The notes beneath the pieces were generated by a model. The model worked only from the letters and a program-made list of their open reading frames with translations, was not told the origin of the DNA and ran no database searches. The position numbers were made by a program, and so were the translations under genes. DNA of 64,000 nt, from contig OY848918.1 of NCBI GenBank assembly GCA_963693285.1, forward strand, positions 9,179,156-9,243,155, given 5' to 3'. The stretch comes from Xestospongia muta. Lineage: Eukaryota; Porifera; Demospongiae; Haplosclerida; Petrosiidae. How positions within the stretch are numbered: the stretch's first letter is position 1; every line of letters begins with the position of its first letter. Positions 37,493 to 50,300 of this stretch are shown piece by piece.

Positions 37493-38324
37493 TGTAGGCA
37501 AGTAGGTTCAGTTAAGCAAACAAACCAGTTAAATCGGATAAACTATAATGTTACAATGTCAAAGTATTACAGATACTGTCTAATTGTTGGTAGGCTTACT
37601 TAGAAAGGTAATAATCATTTAATGTCTATAATAACCTTATCAATCATTAATACAACACTACAGATGATTTCATTTGACATGCTTGAATCAAGAGTACTTA
37701 TGACTTAATAACTCAGTAACACAAAATGTAAAAGTAATTTATACAGTCACAATTGTCATGGATCATAAATAATGCCAGTATATATGTTGTTATTATGGGG
37801 AAGCTTTTGATGATCTTAGTTACTATGGTAATTGTTGTTATGGTGATATATATGTGTAATCATAAATATACAGTTGTTATGCTACGGTAACTGTTACTAT
37901 GGTAATTGTTGCTATGATAACATGCTATGGAATCTTTAAATCTTTTAATGACCACAGTAATAGTTTTTATGATAACTGACTTGTTGCTGCTATAGAAATT
38001 GTTGTTATGGAGACATACATACTGTTGTTACAGTAATTATTGTTATATTGATGTATGTGCTGTTGCTTTTTTTTCTATGGATTTGATTCCTCTGTGATTC
38101 TATAGGAACAATCAGTTTGAAACATGCCAAGGCAAAATTGAAAAATAAATATGAATTTGGCATCTAGTAAATTTGGAATTGTTTCGAATAAATTTAGATA
38201 AGTTGTGGCTGTTTCCTGCCAAAACGTGTATCAAGGGCACACTGACTAAATTCTATACTTTAGTAAAAAAAAACGTTTTGGTGAAAATTGCCAATTGAAC
38301 ATGAACATTATGTGTATATATATA

Positions 38325-38457
38325 CCGTGGCGTTCAAAAGAGTTTGGCCACCCACAACCATAAAATATTAAATATTATATACCATAGTATTAACATGTAT
38401 GTTATCATAGGAACAATTACCATAGTAACAGTTACCATAGCAACATTACTATAGAAA

Positions 38458-38492
<35 letters not shown>

Positions 38493-38630
38493 CACACACA
38501 CATACATATACAGTTTCTATAGTAATGTTGCTATGGTAACTGTTACTATGCTAATTGTTACTAAGGTAATTGTTCCTATGATAATATACATGTTAATACT
38601 ATGTTATATAATATTTAATATTTTATGGTA
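38325..38630. mobile_element. Palindromic element next to a Tc1/mariner-like terminus
   Basis: TATATACCGTGGCGTTCAAAAG-AGTTTGGCCACCC at 38320-38353 resembles Tc1/mariner inverted termini. It is followed by a large inverted repeat (38357-38468 against 38500-38630) of ACCATAAAATATTAAATA, CCATAGTAACAGTTACCATA and ACTATAGAAACTGTATA, centred on an AT/CA microsatellite. No transposase frame. Confidence 0.6.
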
Positions 38631-38735
38631 AAAGTGATGATGATATAATAGTTTTTATAATACACATGTTGTTGGTACATAGTAATTGTTGTTTTAGTGA
38701 CATAATATGTTATTGGTTTTCTATGAATTTAAAAT

Positions 38736-39240
38736 CAGGCATTTGAGATAAAGAATAAGACTGATGTCAATTGTAACAGAATCAAACCAGATATGACCAG
38801 TTTCAACCTATTTCATGTTACATGTAACTATTGTACATGTATGTACCAGTGCTAACTAAAATCAATTGTTTGATTTAACTAACACATGGTTATACTGGTT
38901 GAATATGCAGAAGTTAACATAGCTTTTTTTGCCTATATGTATATATTATGAAATTAACTGTTTATGTAAGTACATAAGCAGTAATTCATTAACAATCAAT
39001 ACAGTAATGTGCTTACTTTTGATCATAATAAGATGCTACATACAATTTGTATAACCATATATTGGTTAAATCAACCAATCATTTAGTTATATATATATAC
39101 ATTAAAATATTGACCAGCTGGTAGTGATATTTGTTCATCAGTTTTGCCACACAAGCACTTTCAGTACCTTCACCCTTTTATTGCACAATGAAGAGTATAC
39201 ATTGCTACGGTAACTGACAAACCTTAAGAGATTCAAGTTT
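38736..39240 (-). pseudogene. Relic of NOMO exons 13-11 region, split by a MITE
   Basis: 38736-38854 parallels NOMO 3620-3770 (ATCAGG-ATTTGAG, GACTGATGTCAATTGTAACA, ATATGACCAGTTTCAACCT, GTACCAGTGCTAAC). 39110-39240 continues at NOMO 3771-3920 (TTGACCAGCTGGTA, CCTTCACCCTTTTATTGCA, CAAACCTTA). The reading frames are broken by substitutions and deletions. The 250 bases in between are an insertion. Confidence 0.85.
38855..39108. mobile_element. MITE inserted in the NOMO relic
   Basis: Left end AATCAATTGTTTGATTTAAC-TAACACATGGTTATA, right end TATAACCATATATTGG-TTAAATCAACCAATCATT: inverted termini. The flanking NOMO-derived sequence GCTAAC...ATTGACC is contiguous in the gene, giving clean boundaries within a few bases. 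Confidence 0.75.
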
Positions 39241-39534
39241 AAGATCTATAAATGATTAATTATGAATAAGAACAAAAAGAACGTTGTTTAGAGATGACTG
39301 TCAATGATATTATGTTTGTATTTCTATCCTATCTAACAATTTACATATATCGTTTCTTATCTGATCATATCAACTAGTCTTGTAGGCCTGACTAGGAATG
39401 AGACTATAAAATCACTAGACTCAATCTAACTCTTAGATTAATATAAAGTTGACATAATACACTATAAAAACTAGTTAGCTACTTTAACAATCAATTGGGT
39501 GGATTACAGAAGATCAGTCACTCGATTAACAAAA

Positions 39535-39660
39535 GATCTGAAGTCTAGGGGAGAATCACTTTTGCGATAACTCGTCAGAGACTCAAAGAGAGACACAAAA
39601 GGAAGAAACACCTCCATAATTATCCTCGAGGTATGTGAGCCACGCCTTAAAGGAAACTGC
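39535..39660 (-). pseudogene. NOMO exon 1 relic upstream of R5
   Basis: TGAAGTCTAGGGGAGAATCA, GACACAAAAGGAAGAAA, CTCCATAATTATCC and GAGCCACGCC parallel 5573-5705. The minus-strand start codon is still present but the coding frame is disrupted. The same degraded version sits upstream of R7. Confidence 0.8.
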
Positions 39661-39716
39661 CAAAAGTATACGGATTTAAAGAAACAGGTAGTATGATGTA
39701 CGCAGCTACTGTGACA

Positions 39717-42700
39717 ATGCTATTGTGTCTTGTTATTTGCCTGCTCTGTTCTCTGGTCCATCTCTCTGTTGGTACTCACAGCAGTAATGAAGATAAAATT
39801 CCTCTCCATTTTGCTTATATTACCACAAAGACTGGAGGCTTCGTTGCTAGTGTAGGTATACCAATTGTTGATTGGTCATTGGAACTGATCAACGAAAGAG
39901 ACGACATTTTACAGAATTATACACTAAACTATACGGATATACTGGATTCAAAAGTAAATACAAAATAAGAATGGTTTCTTGGAACAATTTCTGTATTTAT
40001 ATAGTAATTGAGCAGTGCACTTTAGAATGCTATCTCTTTCTTACAGTGTGATCATACTGCATCTTTAGATGCTTTCTTTGATCTATTTTGGCAAAGTAAC
40101 ACAACTTATGTGACATTACTAGGATGTGGTTGCTCACAAGCAACTATCCCTGTGGCCGAAACCAGCCATTACTGGAATATACCCCAGGTATAGAATACTT
40201 TTGATTGTATACTTATTAAAATAATGGCCTCTTTCTTTCTCCCTCTTAGATTGCTTTTGCAGCAGCTGCTAATGTTCTAAATGATCGTAAACGATTCAAA
40301 AGCTTTTTTAGAGTAATTCCTTCTTATGATTATATTCCAGTATCATTATCCCAATTACTGAGACAATTTGGATGGAAAAAGATGGCTGTCATCACTCAAG
40401 AAGAGGCCTTGTTTCAAGCAGTGAGTCAGTTAAATGATATGTTCATTCTATAGTTATCATTTGCAAATGAGTCAAAATGTTGAACCATATATTATATTCC
40501 ATTAATTTAACTTCATATATTGTAATAGTTTGTTCTCTCACATGAATCTTCCTTCACTCTCAAAGTATTATTTTCTGTTTCTCTCCGTCTTAGATTGCCA
40601 ATGGTCTCAAAGACATTTTTGAATCAGAGAATTGGCTACTAGATTCATCAGTTACCTTTAAAACAAGAGTAAATCCTTTTCCACTTGATATAATATTTGA
40701 AAAGGTAAGTAATTATTTAATTAGTAGTTCACATTATCAATTAAGCAAACTTATTTATTTGACAATGTATCATTATTTTACCTTAGATAATCACAGGAAA
40801 GTATAGGATTATTTACATCAATACATATCAAGCATATGCTGCCAACATTTTGTGTGAAGTGAGTAATAAAATACATCATAATGACATCACTACAATTAAT
40901 GAGAGATGCCTACTAAGTACTAAGTACTGAACAAAAAAGGCAATTCCAATATACTACACAGTGGATGGATGGATGGATAGATAATGAAATTAAGATATAA
41001 TGGACATTCTTGACTATAGAAATAGAACACATGAAACAGATCAGTATATCTGTTTACTATAAATGTATGTATTATCACAAACACTACTCATTCCATGGTC
41101 ACAAAGGCCTGCTCAAAACTCAATTAAACAAAAAGGCAGTGTCAATATATGCTACACAGTAGATGGATGGATGGATAGATAATGAAATTAAGATATAATG
41201 GACATACTTGAGTCTTGACTATAGAAATAGGTAGTCTGTTTACTATAAATATATGTAGTAATACAAACACTACTCATTTCATGCCCACAAGGGACTACTT
41301 AACACTTTTAAAAAACTTAATTATAAAATATATACAAATTTATTATTTGCTACTATAGGCTTACCACAGAAATATGTATGCTCCTACCTATGTCTGGATA
41401 TTACCAATGTGGTTTAATGAAGGCTGGTGGAATAATACAGTGAAGTTATCCTGTACAACAGAGAATATGATGGCAGTTGTTAATGGTAGTTTAGGTACTG
41501 TACCCCATGGATTCTTTGTTATGGATAACAAAACAAGAAAAGCTATCTCTGGGCTGGTAAGAAATATTTAGTTATATAATTAGAGTTAGGTTTCATTCTT
41601 TCTGGTTAGTTTCTTCATTGTGTGTATTTTTACGTGTAACTACCATAGTTATTCGTGTTTGTGTACGTATGTTCTTCATATCTGTGAGCATCCGTTTCAA
41701 AAAAGCTTCATCATTGTTTATTTCAGATACATAATATCACTGTGAAGTCTCTTGCCTGTCTTTTATTGTTTTAGTAGATGTTTTAGTAGTAGTTTGCTGG
41801 AGTAAGGTGGGAGTGGTAGCTGCTGACAGTATAAACCTTACCGCTCGATGCAAAGTGCTACGTGTTTCTTTTTACAGCTGAGCCATTAGTACAAGTGTAA
41901 AAATGCTTATCTAATATTGTAATGATTTTCACAAAACTTAAAAGTAACAAGAAACGATTAGCAATCAAATGTTTATGAACGATATGAAATTTGTTGCAGA
42001 TTTGCAACATTGGGCACTAACTGCAACATTGGGCCTTAAAGGGTTAAAGCCCGGTGTTCTGAGTTAGGATTGTAGATGAAGCCATGTAAAAGACATGAAC
42101 AATGAGAAACACTATTGCATGCTTACTATTATTGCCATAGGGTGCTCACTTGTTCTTTGTAATATATATGAAAATTGGCAATTTTTTTCATAGCATATTT
42201 ATGTGACAACTATTACTGACTGTAGCAAAATGAATCATTTAGAATCGTCATATTTGTTAGATAATCCATGTATATATTTAAAAGTAAGTGAAACAGATGA
42301 CAGAATATATTTTGGGTATAGGTAAAGCCTTTGCTTGACTCATAAATTCTGATTTACATGAAATAACAATTATAAGTCTAGTTAGATCTTATTAGTATTG
42401 GTTGATTATCATTCCATACAATTGCTATACATAGTTGTACCATTATGTCATGACTATCACTACATACATGCCCTTTTAGGAAAGCTACATTGTTTATATA
42501 TACCTACTATGTAGTTTCATAGTGATTTGTAATCAAAACAACATATGTTGTTTATATACTACATTCAACATTATAACTTTCCCCACCACCAATTCATTAC
42601 TCCAATCTTCCTCTGCCTCCTCCCCTATTACCTTTCCACTCTAATCTTGCAGCATTAGCTCCCTCCCTTGATCTCTTCATTCCAGTCCTCATCCTAATGC

Positions 42701-44406
42701 AAATTAGATGATCTCTCTACTGTAGTACGCAAAAGCTATTTTTTATTTCAATGTGATCGTAACTGACCACCGTGGTAGTATCATTGTCTATGTAAAATCA
42801 CATTTAATTGCTTCATGAAATATAACTTCTCTCTTTTAAGCTTATATATTGTTCACTTATAGTTGTATATATATAAAAAAATTGATTGGTTGATATAACC
42901 ATTATTGTTACATAGGTTAGACAAATTGTTTATTTATAGATACACCAACTATGCAGTTCCATAGTAATTAGTAATCAAAAATAGCATAGTTGTTAATGTT
43001 GTTAATACTTTCATTTTCAATAGGGATGCATGCAACCTAATTAACTATGAATAGGCAGTGATGTAATCTGGTATGATAAACTCTAGTACATCACTTTAAT
43101 TAATACACAGTAGTATACTACTGAGATATGAGTTATTTCAGTAATATATGTGCGTTTGGTACTCATGTGTATAGCTTATTTCTGTATGTTAGCAAACTAT
43201 ATGTCCCTGTTAAACGAGAGGGAACTAGGCACTTTAATCAACATCTCTTTTCTCTTCGGTCATATCTCACTACCAGTAACATTACTGTCTCTTTCCTCTG
43301 TAGACATCACAACAGTTTTTAGACACTTATACTGCTCTGTTTGAAGAGCCACGATACAAATCTCAAAACCTAAGCAAGAATAATGCTGTGGGATTGGTTC
43401 ATGAGGGAATATGGTCATTAGCTATCGGACTGGACAATGCAGTGAAACGGATAGCTATGGGAAATGACAGTGGATGTGAGAATTTACCAGGAGAATTAGT
43501 ACCTTTAGAGAAGTTTGATTATACCAATGAAAAAGTGGGCTGTATTCTGAGACAAGGTTTTGCTGAAGTAAATTTTCTTGGAATTACTGTGAGTTGCTAT
43601 GTTTTCCCTTGTATGTTAAACATGAAATAGATTTTCAAAGTATGTATATTTAATTATTTATTCTAAACTCATTCCTAGTTTGTTATAATAGTAATGTTGT
43701 GTTCTGTGGTTACATTTGATACTATAACACATATTAATTTTTAATTGTAAAGGGTCCTGTTTATTTTAATGCAAATGGAGGTCGACCTGACAATATTCAT
43801 GATGTCAAACAGTATAGAATATCTGGTGGTAAGCATATAACAAGAACTAGTAAAATGTTGAATTCATTCTCCTGTAGACACAGTCAGTCTTCATACAATA
43901 GCTTATGTAAACATTGATTCTAATAAGACAATTTTCACTTTTAAGATGGGTGAATCTAATGCACGGATTTGGAAAGGTAGAAATGAATATCATAATAACA
44001 TTAATACTAGATGGATGGTGATATTACAGCATAAATTATTTAAGAAGCACCTTAAGACAAGGAGTATAAAATAACAGTCTATGTTTGTGTAAGAATGCAG
44101 TCAAGGGAGTATAGACATAGTGTTGTAAAATAGTATATCAGTAAAAGTTAAATTGATTTATTTACTCATCATATGTTTATACAAGATGCATGTATGTAGT
44201 AAATTATTTGGTACAAAGTGAAAGTAAACATCACAATATTTTCATTCCATACTATCAATTTTACTAAGCAGTCAATCTGATATTGCGTAGGAATGAAACA
44301 ATGTTATATTTCCTTTTTTTTACTATCTGTTTGCATTAATATTTTGCTACATAATGCATCCTAGATAAACATATATTGGTTAAATAAATGAATTAATTTT
44401 TACAGT

Positions 44407-44449
<43 letters not shown>

Positions 44450-45282
44450 GGTAATAAACCTAATTTTTTAAAAATTATGTATAGGATTTTTTCTTATTAT
44501 TGTCTCTATATCTATATTGGATTATGTATATTGTAATAGCACATATTGTTATCTCCAATATTGTCATCTCCACTATTTCCTTGCTTTAATACACACATCA
44601 AATGTACTATATAACCTACATATTATTATTATTATTATTATTTTATTAGATGGTACTCCTCCTTATGATGGCTATGAAGAGGACACTATACATCCAAATC
44701 ATCTAGCATTGATTATAATTTATGATATTGCAGCATTTGTTGGTCTCATCTTTGTAGCAGTATGTCTTGTGTTTAATATTGTCTTTAGAAATAAAAAGTC
44801 AGTGACTGATCATAAATAGTCTTATATCAATAGATTAATCTTCCTCCCTCCCATTTTATAGAGCTGTCAAACTTACCAGTCCTAATTTGAATTATCTCAT
44901 AATTGTAGGGGCTGCTCTCATGTACATATGTGTCTATTTCTATGTACACTCCTCATCAATAATGGATGTACAAACTGCTTTCTGTAATGTAAGATTATCA
45001 CACAATGATCATTAATCCTCACTTCTAGATTTGTTCTATAATAAATTATTGTGTTGCTTTACCTTCAAATTAATGATCATTCTTAATTTCCACATAGATT
45101 CGATTGTGGTTGTTCTTTTTGGGATACTCTGTCTGTTTTGGTGTCATTCTTTCCAAAACATGGAGAGTCTATTATATCTTCTCTAATCCAACAACTAAGA
45201 AGAAGGTTAATGACTTAGTTATAAAATGTATCTCAATCAATTCAACTCTCTCTCTTTCTCTCTCTCTCTGTCTCTTTCACAC

Positions 45283-45324
<42 letters not shown>

Positions 45325-46642
45325 TAGGCACTAAAAGATTGGGTTTTGTTTGTCCAAGTGTTAGTTATAGTATCTATTGATTTGATTATTATTGTCATTG
45401 GATCTGCCATTCCTCAGTCACGACTGATAGCTACCAGAATAAGAGATACTCAACATCCAGAAGCTACGACGGTAAACTAAATTGTATCTGTCCTCACAAA
45501 ATGCTAATAATGGTTGTGTCTGTCATGTAACAGAAAAGCGTTTCTATACAAGAGTCTCTCAAAATTTTATAACAGATGTATTAATTAATGCTAGATAGTC
45601 AGTCAATTAGCACATTAGCTTGTTTAAGTTTTAGTTCTATAAAGTTAAAGAAACACAACAGGTGATAGTAGCAAGCATTTGAGCATGAGTCTTAATTTTT
45701 ATTATTTATAGAACATATGTATGCATATAGTTGCCATAGTAATGTTTTTAAGCAACTTTAATTTTGATCTCTAATTAATAGGATCCTTACCAATTATTTT
45801 CCATTCGATAAGTAACTATTATATTAAATATGTTAATGCTATTTCTTCTAGGATGAAGGGACTTTTGAAAAAAACTTCATCTATGTGTGTGCTCAGAGTG
45901 GATCACAAATTTGGCTAGCAGTCTCTTTTACATACAAAGCATTGTTACAACTAGTAGCAATATTTATGGCATTTCATATTCGTCGTGTTAAAGTTAAAGC
46001 TCTGAATGACTCAAAGGAAATAGCTGTCATTATCTACATCAACAGTATTATACTTGCATTGTTAGCAGTGACACAGTTTGTTCTTGAAACTTATCATGAT
46101 GCATATGCTGCCATGTTTGGACTAGCTCTACTAGTTGATGCAACTCTATTCTTAGGACTCATGTTCATTCCAAAGGTAAGACTCATTTACATTACTTTAG
46201 TGCCATTTTCAATGCCAAATTTAAAGATTTAATTTCACAAACCTCTTATTAATTTCATTTTTAGCTGACTTAACAGTTTCTTTTCTTTGAGACAATATAG
46301 ACTATATAAACCAAGCCCTATTCAATTTATTCTGATATATCTTGACAGATGGTTAGTTTATATCAAGATCCAACTGGAGAGAAGGTCCTCACTAGTAAAT
46401 CCTTACCTTCTTCATTTCCAACAAATACTACTACCAGTGAGTCACCTGAGGAGACTATCAGTGGTCTAAAAGCTAGAATAAAAGAATTGGAGTCTATGCT
46501 TTCCACTAAAGAGGTTAGTATATGAAAAATCATTACAATATATCATACACTAAGAGCTGTTTATTTGAACATATATAAATGCTGTATATTATACTATAAT
46601 GATCTTATCATCTCAAATATATAGCTGGAGTCTGCAACTTAA
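39717..46642 (+). CDS. GABA-B-type class C receptor R5
   Basis: Exons: 39717-39953 (or from the in-frame ATG at 39693), 40047-40187, 40250-40420, 40594-40704, 40787-40858, 41359-41556, 43304-43588, 43753-43828, 43878-43976, 44650-44797, 44862-44988, 45098-45205, 45328-45471, 45852-46175, 46349-46513, 46625-46642; 807 residues (815 from the upstream ATG, MMYAATVTML). R4-R7 subgroup with TRVNPFPLDIIFEK in exon 4 (like R7) and LFEEPRYKSQNLSKNN in exon 7. The exon 9 loop is divergent (YVNIDSNKTIF). The coiled coil reads GLKARIKELE, lacking the RAR triplet of the others. The tail stops early (LESAT). No TATA box is seen; a NOMO relic occupies the promoter. Intron 6 has a private 460-base insertion. 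Confidence 0.9.
41587..42046. mobile_element. Private 460-base insertion in R5 intron 6
   Basis: R4 reads GAGTTAGTAATAGT...AAAGCGCAGTGTTCTGAG without interruption; R5 has extra sequence starting GGTTTCATTCTTTCTGG and ending AACATTGGGCCTTAAAGGGTT. The right end has a doubled GCAACATTGGGC. It is probably a non-autonomous element; family not recognised. Confidence 0.55.
42560..42830. mobile_element. LINE-derived fragment in R5 intron 6
   Basis: CCACCAATTCATTACTCCAA through CTTGATCTCTTCATTCCAGT, then GTGGTAGTATCATTGTCTATGT, co-linear with 56820-57130 in R7, where it reads as an endonuclease-like peptide. More decayed and partly deleted here. Confidence 0.5.
44145..44408. mobile_element. MITE relic in R5 intron 9
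   Basis: Right end ACATATATTGGTTAAATAAATGAATTAATTTTTACAG, followed by (AT)n; homologous to the R4 and R6 intron 9 elements. Confidence 0.5.
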
Positions 46643-46666
46643 TTTGATAACGAAGTTTGAAATAAG

Positions 46667-46672
46667 AATAAA
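46667..46672 (+). terminator. R5 polyadenylation signal
   Basis: AATAAA 24 bases after the stop codon, followed by AGACTGATGTAATAATTATT. Confidence 0.7.
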
Positions 46673-46976
46673 AGACTGATGTAATAATTATTTGTTGTAT
46701 ATATGTCTTTCTCATATAATATATATATCAGTTATGTGTTTAGTAATTTTGTAATTATTACATAACATGTGAATTTATAAATTGAACAAACAGCATAATC
46801 CTTTTGTTTTATTATTGTTAAAACATATTATATGTAGTTACTTGTTTATCAACATGTTATTACTCCATAATAAAATTAAAGTAGATGTATTAATTGATAT
46901 ATCACACAAACTTTATCATGTTGTTATTATGGGGATGTTTTGATGGTTCTTATTACTATGGTAATTGTTGTTAAGG

Positions 46977-47012
<36 letters not shown>

Positions 47013-47156
47013 CATGGCATTAAATATGTACATAAAGTTAATGAATTGCAAGAAATGTTCACGATTTTTTCATATTAAATCTAAGTTTCCAAAATGTTCG
47101 TATGGAAAAGCAAAAGTTCATAAATGCATGAACTTTCTTCTTGATATGTTGCTAAT

Positions 47157-47312
47157 TCGCTATTAATAGCCAATAATAACCACAATCGTCACTTCTCTCA
47201 CGTGACATTTACAACTTCCTGGACCAACTCTGGTTTTTATCGCAGTGCGACGCGGCGGTTGGAGGCAAGATTAATATAAAAAGGGAGTGTGATATACCCA
47301 GCTATAGTTACA
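47157..47312 (+). promoter_or_regulatory. R6 promoter (CCAAT, E-box, TATA)
   Basis: GCTATTAATAGCCAAT at about 47159-47174 (palindrome plus CCAAT), TCACGTGACA E-box at about 47198-47207, a GC-rich stretch CGACGCGGCGG at 47248-47258 and TATAAAAAG at 47275-47283, 29 bases before the ATG. The block order matches the R4 promoter. Confidence 0.7.
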
Positions 47313-50300
47313 ATGTTATCATGTCTTGTTATTTGGCTGCTCTGCTCCCTGCTCCATCTCTCTGTTGGTACTAACAGCAGTGATGAAGATAAAATTCCTC
47401 TCCGCTTTGCATATATTACCACAAAGACTGGAGAACTAGTTGTTAGTGGAGGTATACCAATTGTTGATTGGTCATTGGAGATGATCAATGAAAGAGATGA
47501 CATTTTGCAGAATTATACACTAAATTATACGAATATACGGGATTCAAAAGTAAATACAAAATCAGAATACTTTCTTGGAACAATTTCCATTATATATATT
47601 TATATATTATATATATATAATTATATATAACTATATATAATGTGTATATACATTGCTAATTGAACTTTAGATTGTAATCTCTTTCTTATAGTGTGATCAT
47701 ACTGCATCTTTAGATGCTTTCTTTGATCTATTTTGGCAAAGTAACACAAGTTATGTGGCATTACTAGGATGTGGTTGTTCACCAGCAACTATCCCTGTGG
47801 CCGAAACCAGTCATTACTGGAATATACCCCAGGTATAGAATACTTTAAATACTTTGAATGTACACAGTGTAAAAACCCCTGGCTGATTTAATCAATATAT
47901 GGTCATGTAGGTTGCATGTAGCCAACTGAAAGTAAAAATAATACTGCTTTGAGTAGTATTGTCCTTATAAATTGATCGTTTATCAAATGAAATCTTTTTT
48001 ATTTCTTTTAAAAAATCATTATTAATTCTAACAATTTGTAAACAGTTTGCATTATGCAATCTGTATAACCATATATTGGTTAAATCAACCAAACAGTTTT
48101 TACAATGTAAATAATGGCTATTTTCTTTCTCCGTCTCAGATTGCTTTTGCAGCAGTTGCTACAGTTCTAAATGATCGTCAACGATTCAGAAGCTTTTTCA
48201 GAGTACTTCCTTCTTCTTCTTATATTCCGGCATCAACAGCCCAATTACTGAGACAATTTGGGTGGAAAAAGATGATTGTCATCACTCAAGAAAAGGCTCC
48301 CTTTCAAGCAGTGAGCCAGTGATATGTTAAATAATACATTTGTTCTAAAGCTACCTTTTTGGAGACTGTAGAAATGTGTCAGAATGTTTAACCATATTAT
48401 ATTCCATTAATTTGACTTCATATTTGTAATACTTTGTTTTCTCACATGTATTTTCGAATTCCTCGTGTAATCTCTCTCTATCTTAGATTGCCAATGGTCT
48501 CAAAATCATTTTTGATTCAGAGAATTGGTTATTAGATTCATCTGTGACTTTTAAAACAGGAGTAGATCCCTTTCCATATGATGCTGTATTTGAAAAAGTA
48601 CATAATTATTTAATTACTATCAACTAAGCAACCTCATTTATTTGTCAATGTATCACGATTATTTTGCCTTAGATAATCACAGGAAAGTACAGGATTATTT
48701 ACCTCAATACATATGAACTATATGCTGCCAACATTTTGTGTGAAGTGGGTAATAAAATACATCATAATGACATTGCTATAATGAATGAGAAATACCTACT
48801 AAGTACTAAGTATTAAACAAAAAAAGCTATTGTAATATATATTACACAATGGATGGATGGATAATGAAATTAAAATACAATGGACACAATTGACTATAGA
48901 AAAAGAAACAATTTTTGACTTAGTCATCACTATAATCTGTGCACTAAAATGCATGTTCGATTACAATTGTAAACACTACTCATTCAATGGCCAGTTTACC
49001 AGAGCCTACTCTAAACATTCATAAAAACTCAATTACAAATGTAAACATTTTATTTGCTACTATAGGCTTACCACAGAAATATGTATGCTCCTACCTATGT
49101 CTGGATGATATCAATGTGGTTTAATGAAGGCTGGTGGAAAGATACAGTTCACTCATCCTGTACAACAGAGATTATGAACACAGTTGCTAATGGTACTTTA
49201 GGTACTGTACCCTATGGATTCTCTGTTATGGATAATAAAACAAGAAAAGCCATCTCTGGGCTGGTAAGAAATATTAAGTTATATGATTAGACTTAGTAAT
49301 AGTTCCTCATTAATTAAAGCACAGTGTTCTGAGTTGGGAGTTGTTACTGTGAGGAATAATAGTATTGTGACAGGTGTTCTCTTGTTGTAGTTTGTAATAT
49401 ATTGGTATATAGACATTTGGTAATGATGTAACTTTTTGATGTAACTTTTTTTATTTTGTAATTTATTATGTGACAACTCATACAGACTACAACTCATAAT
49501 GTAGAGTTGTCTTATTTGATAGGCAATCCATGTATGTACTTAAAAGTAAAAGATGAGTACTTAGAGTTCTGGTGAAACAGGTGACAGTTTATTTTATCTA
49601 TAGGTAAAGCCTTTGCTTGACTCATAAGCTCTGATTTACATGATGTAACAATTACACACATGCACATTTAGAGATGTCATATTGTTTAAGTATAACAACT
49701 ATCCAGTTACATATTAATTAGTAATCAAAACAATACATGTTGTTTATACTACATTCCAACGTTAACCTTGACTCATGCTCAAATGCTTGCTACTATTATC
49801 TGTTGTTTATACTACACTCCAACCTTTCATATTCTAGTGGTTTCTCTTATCTTTGGGCTAAATATAATTCTTATCACAATGAAACTCTTGCTTACCTAAT
49901 AGTTATTAAATCTAAATTGTGTTTTACCTAATCCACATCTCCCTTCATCTTGGTCATTCTGCTGTGCCGTTAAATATACTCACTCCAAATCTATATCCAT
50001 TCTTTCTGTTGCTACATCTTCTAAAGCTGAAACCCTCACTCCATGCATCTTTTCTTGTTTAAATCAGTCAACTAGTCCTCTATCCTCTCCAACTCTTAAT
50101 TCCCACACTAGCTTTACCGCAGGAATCTTCTTTTGATTTTTTTTGTAATCCAGAATAATTTGCTGTCTTATCTCTAGCATTTCTCATGACACTGCCTCTG
50201 TCCTGATGATGTCTCTTGCATTATGCTCTCAGTATTTCACTTCTTCTCTCTCATCTTCAATTCCTCTCAACAGACTGGAATAGCTCCTATGTTGTAACTA

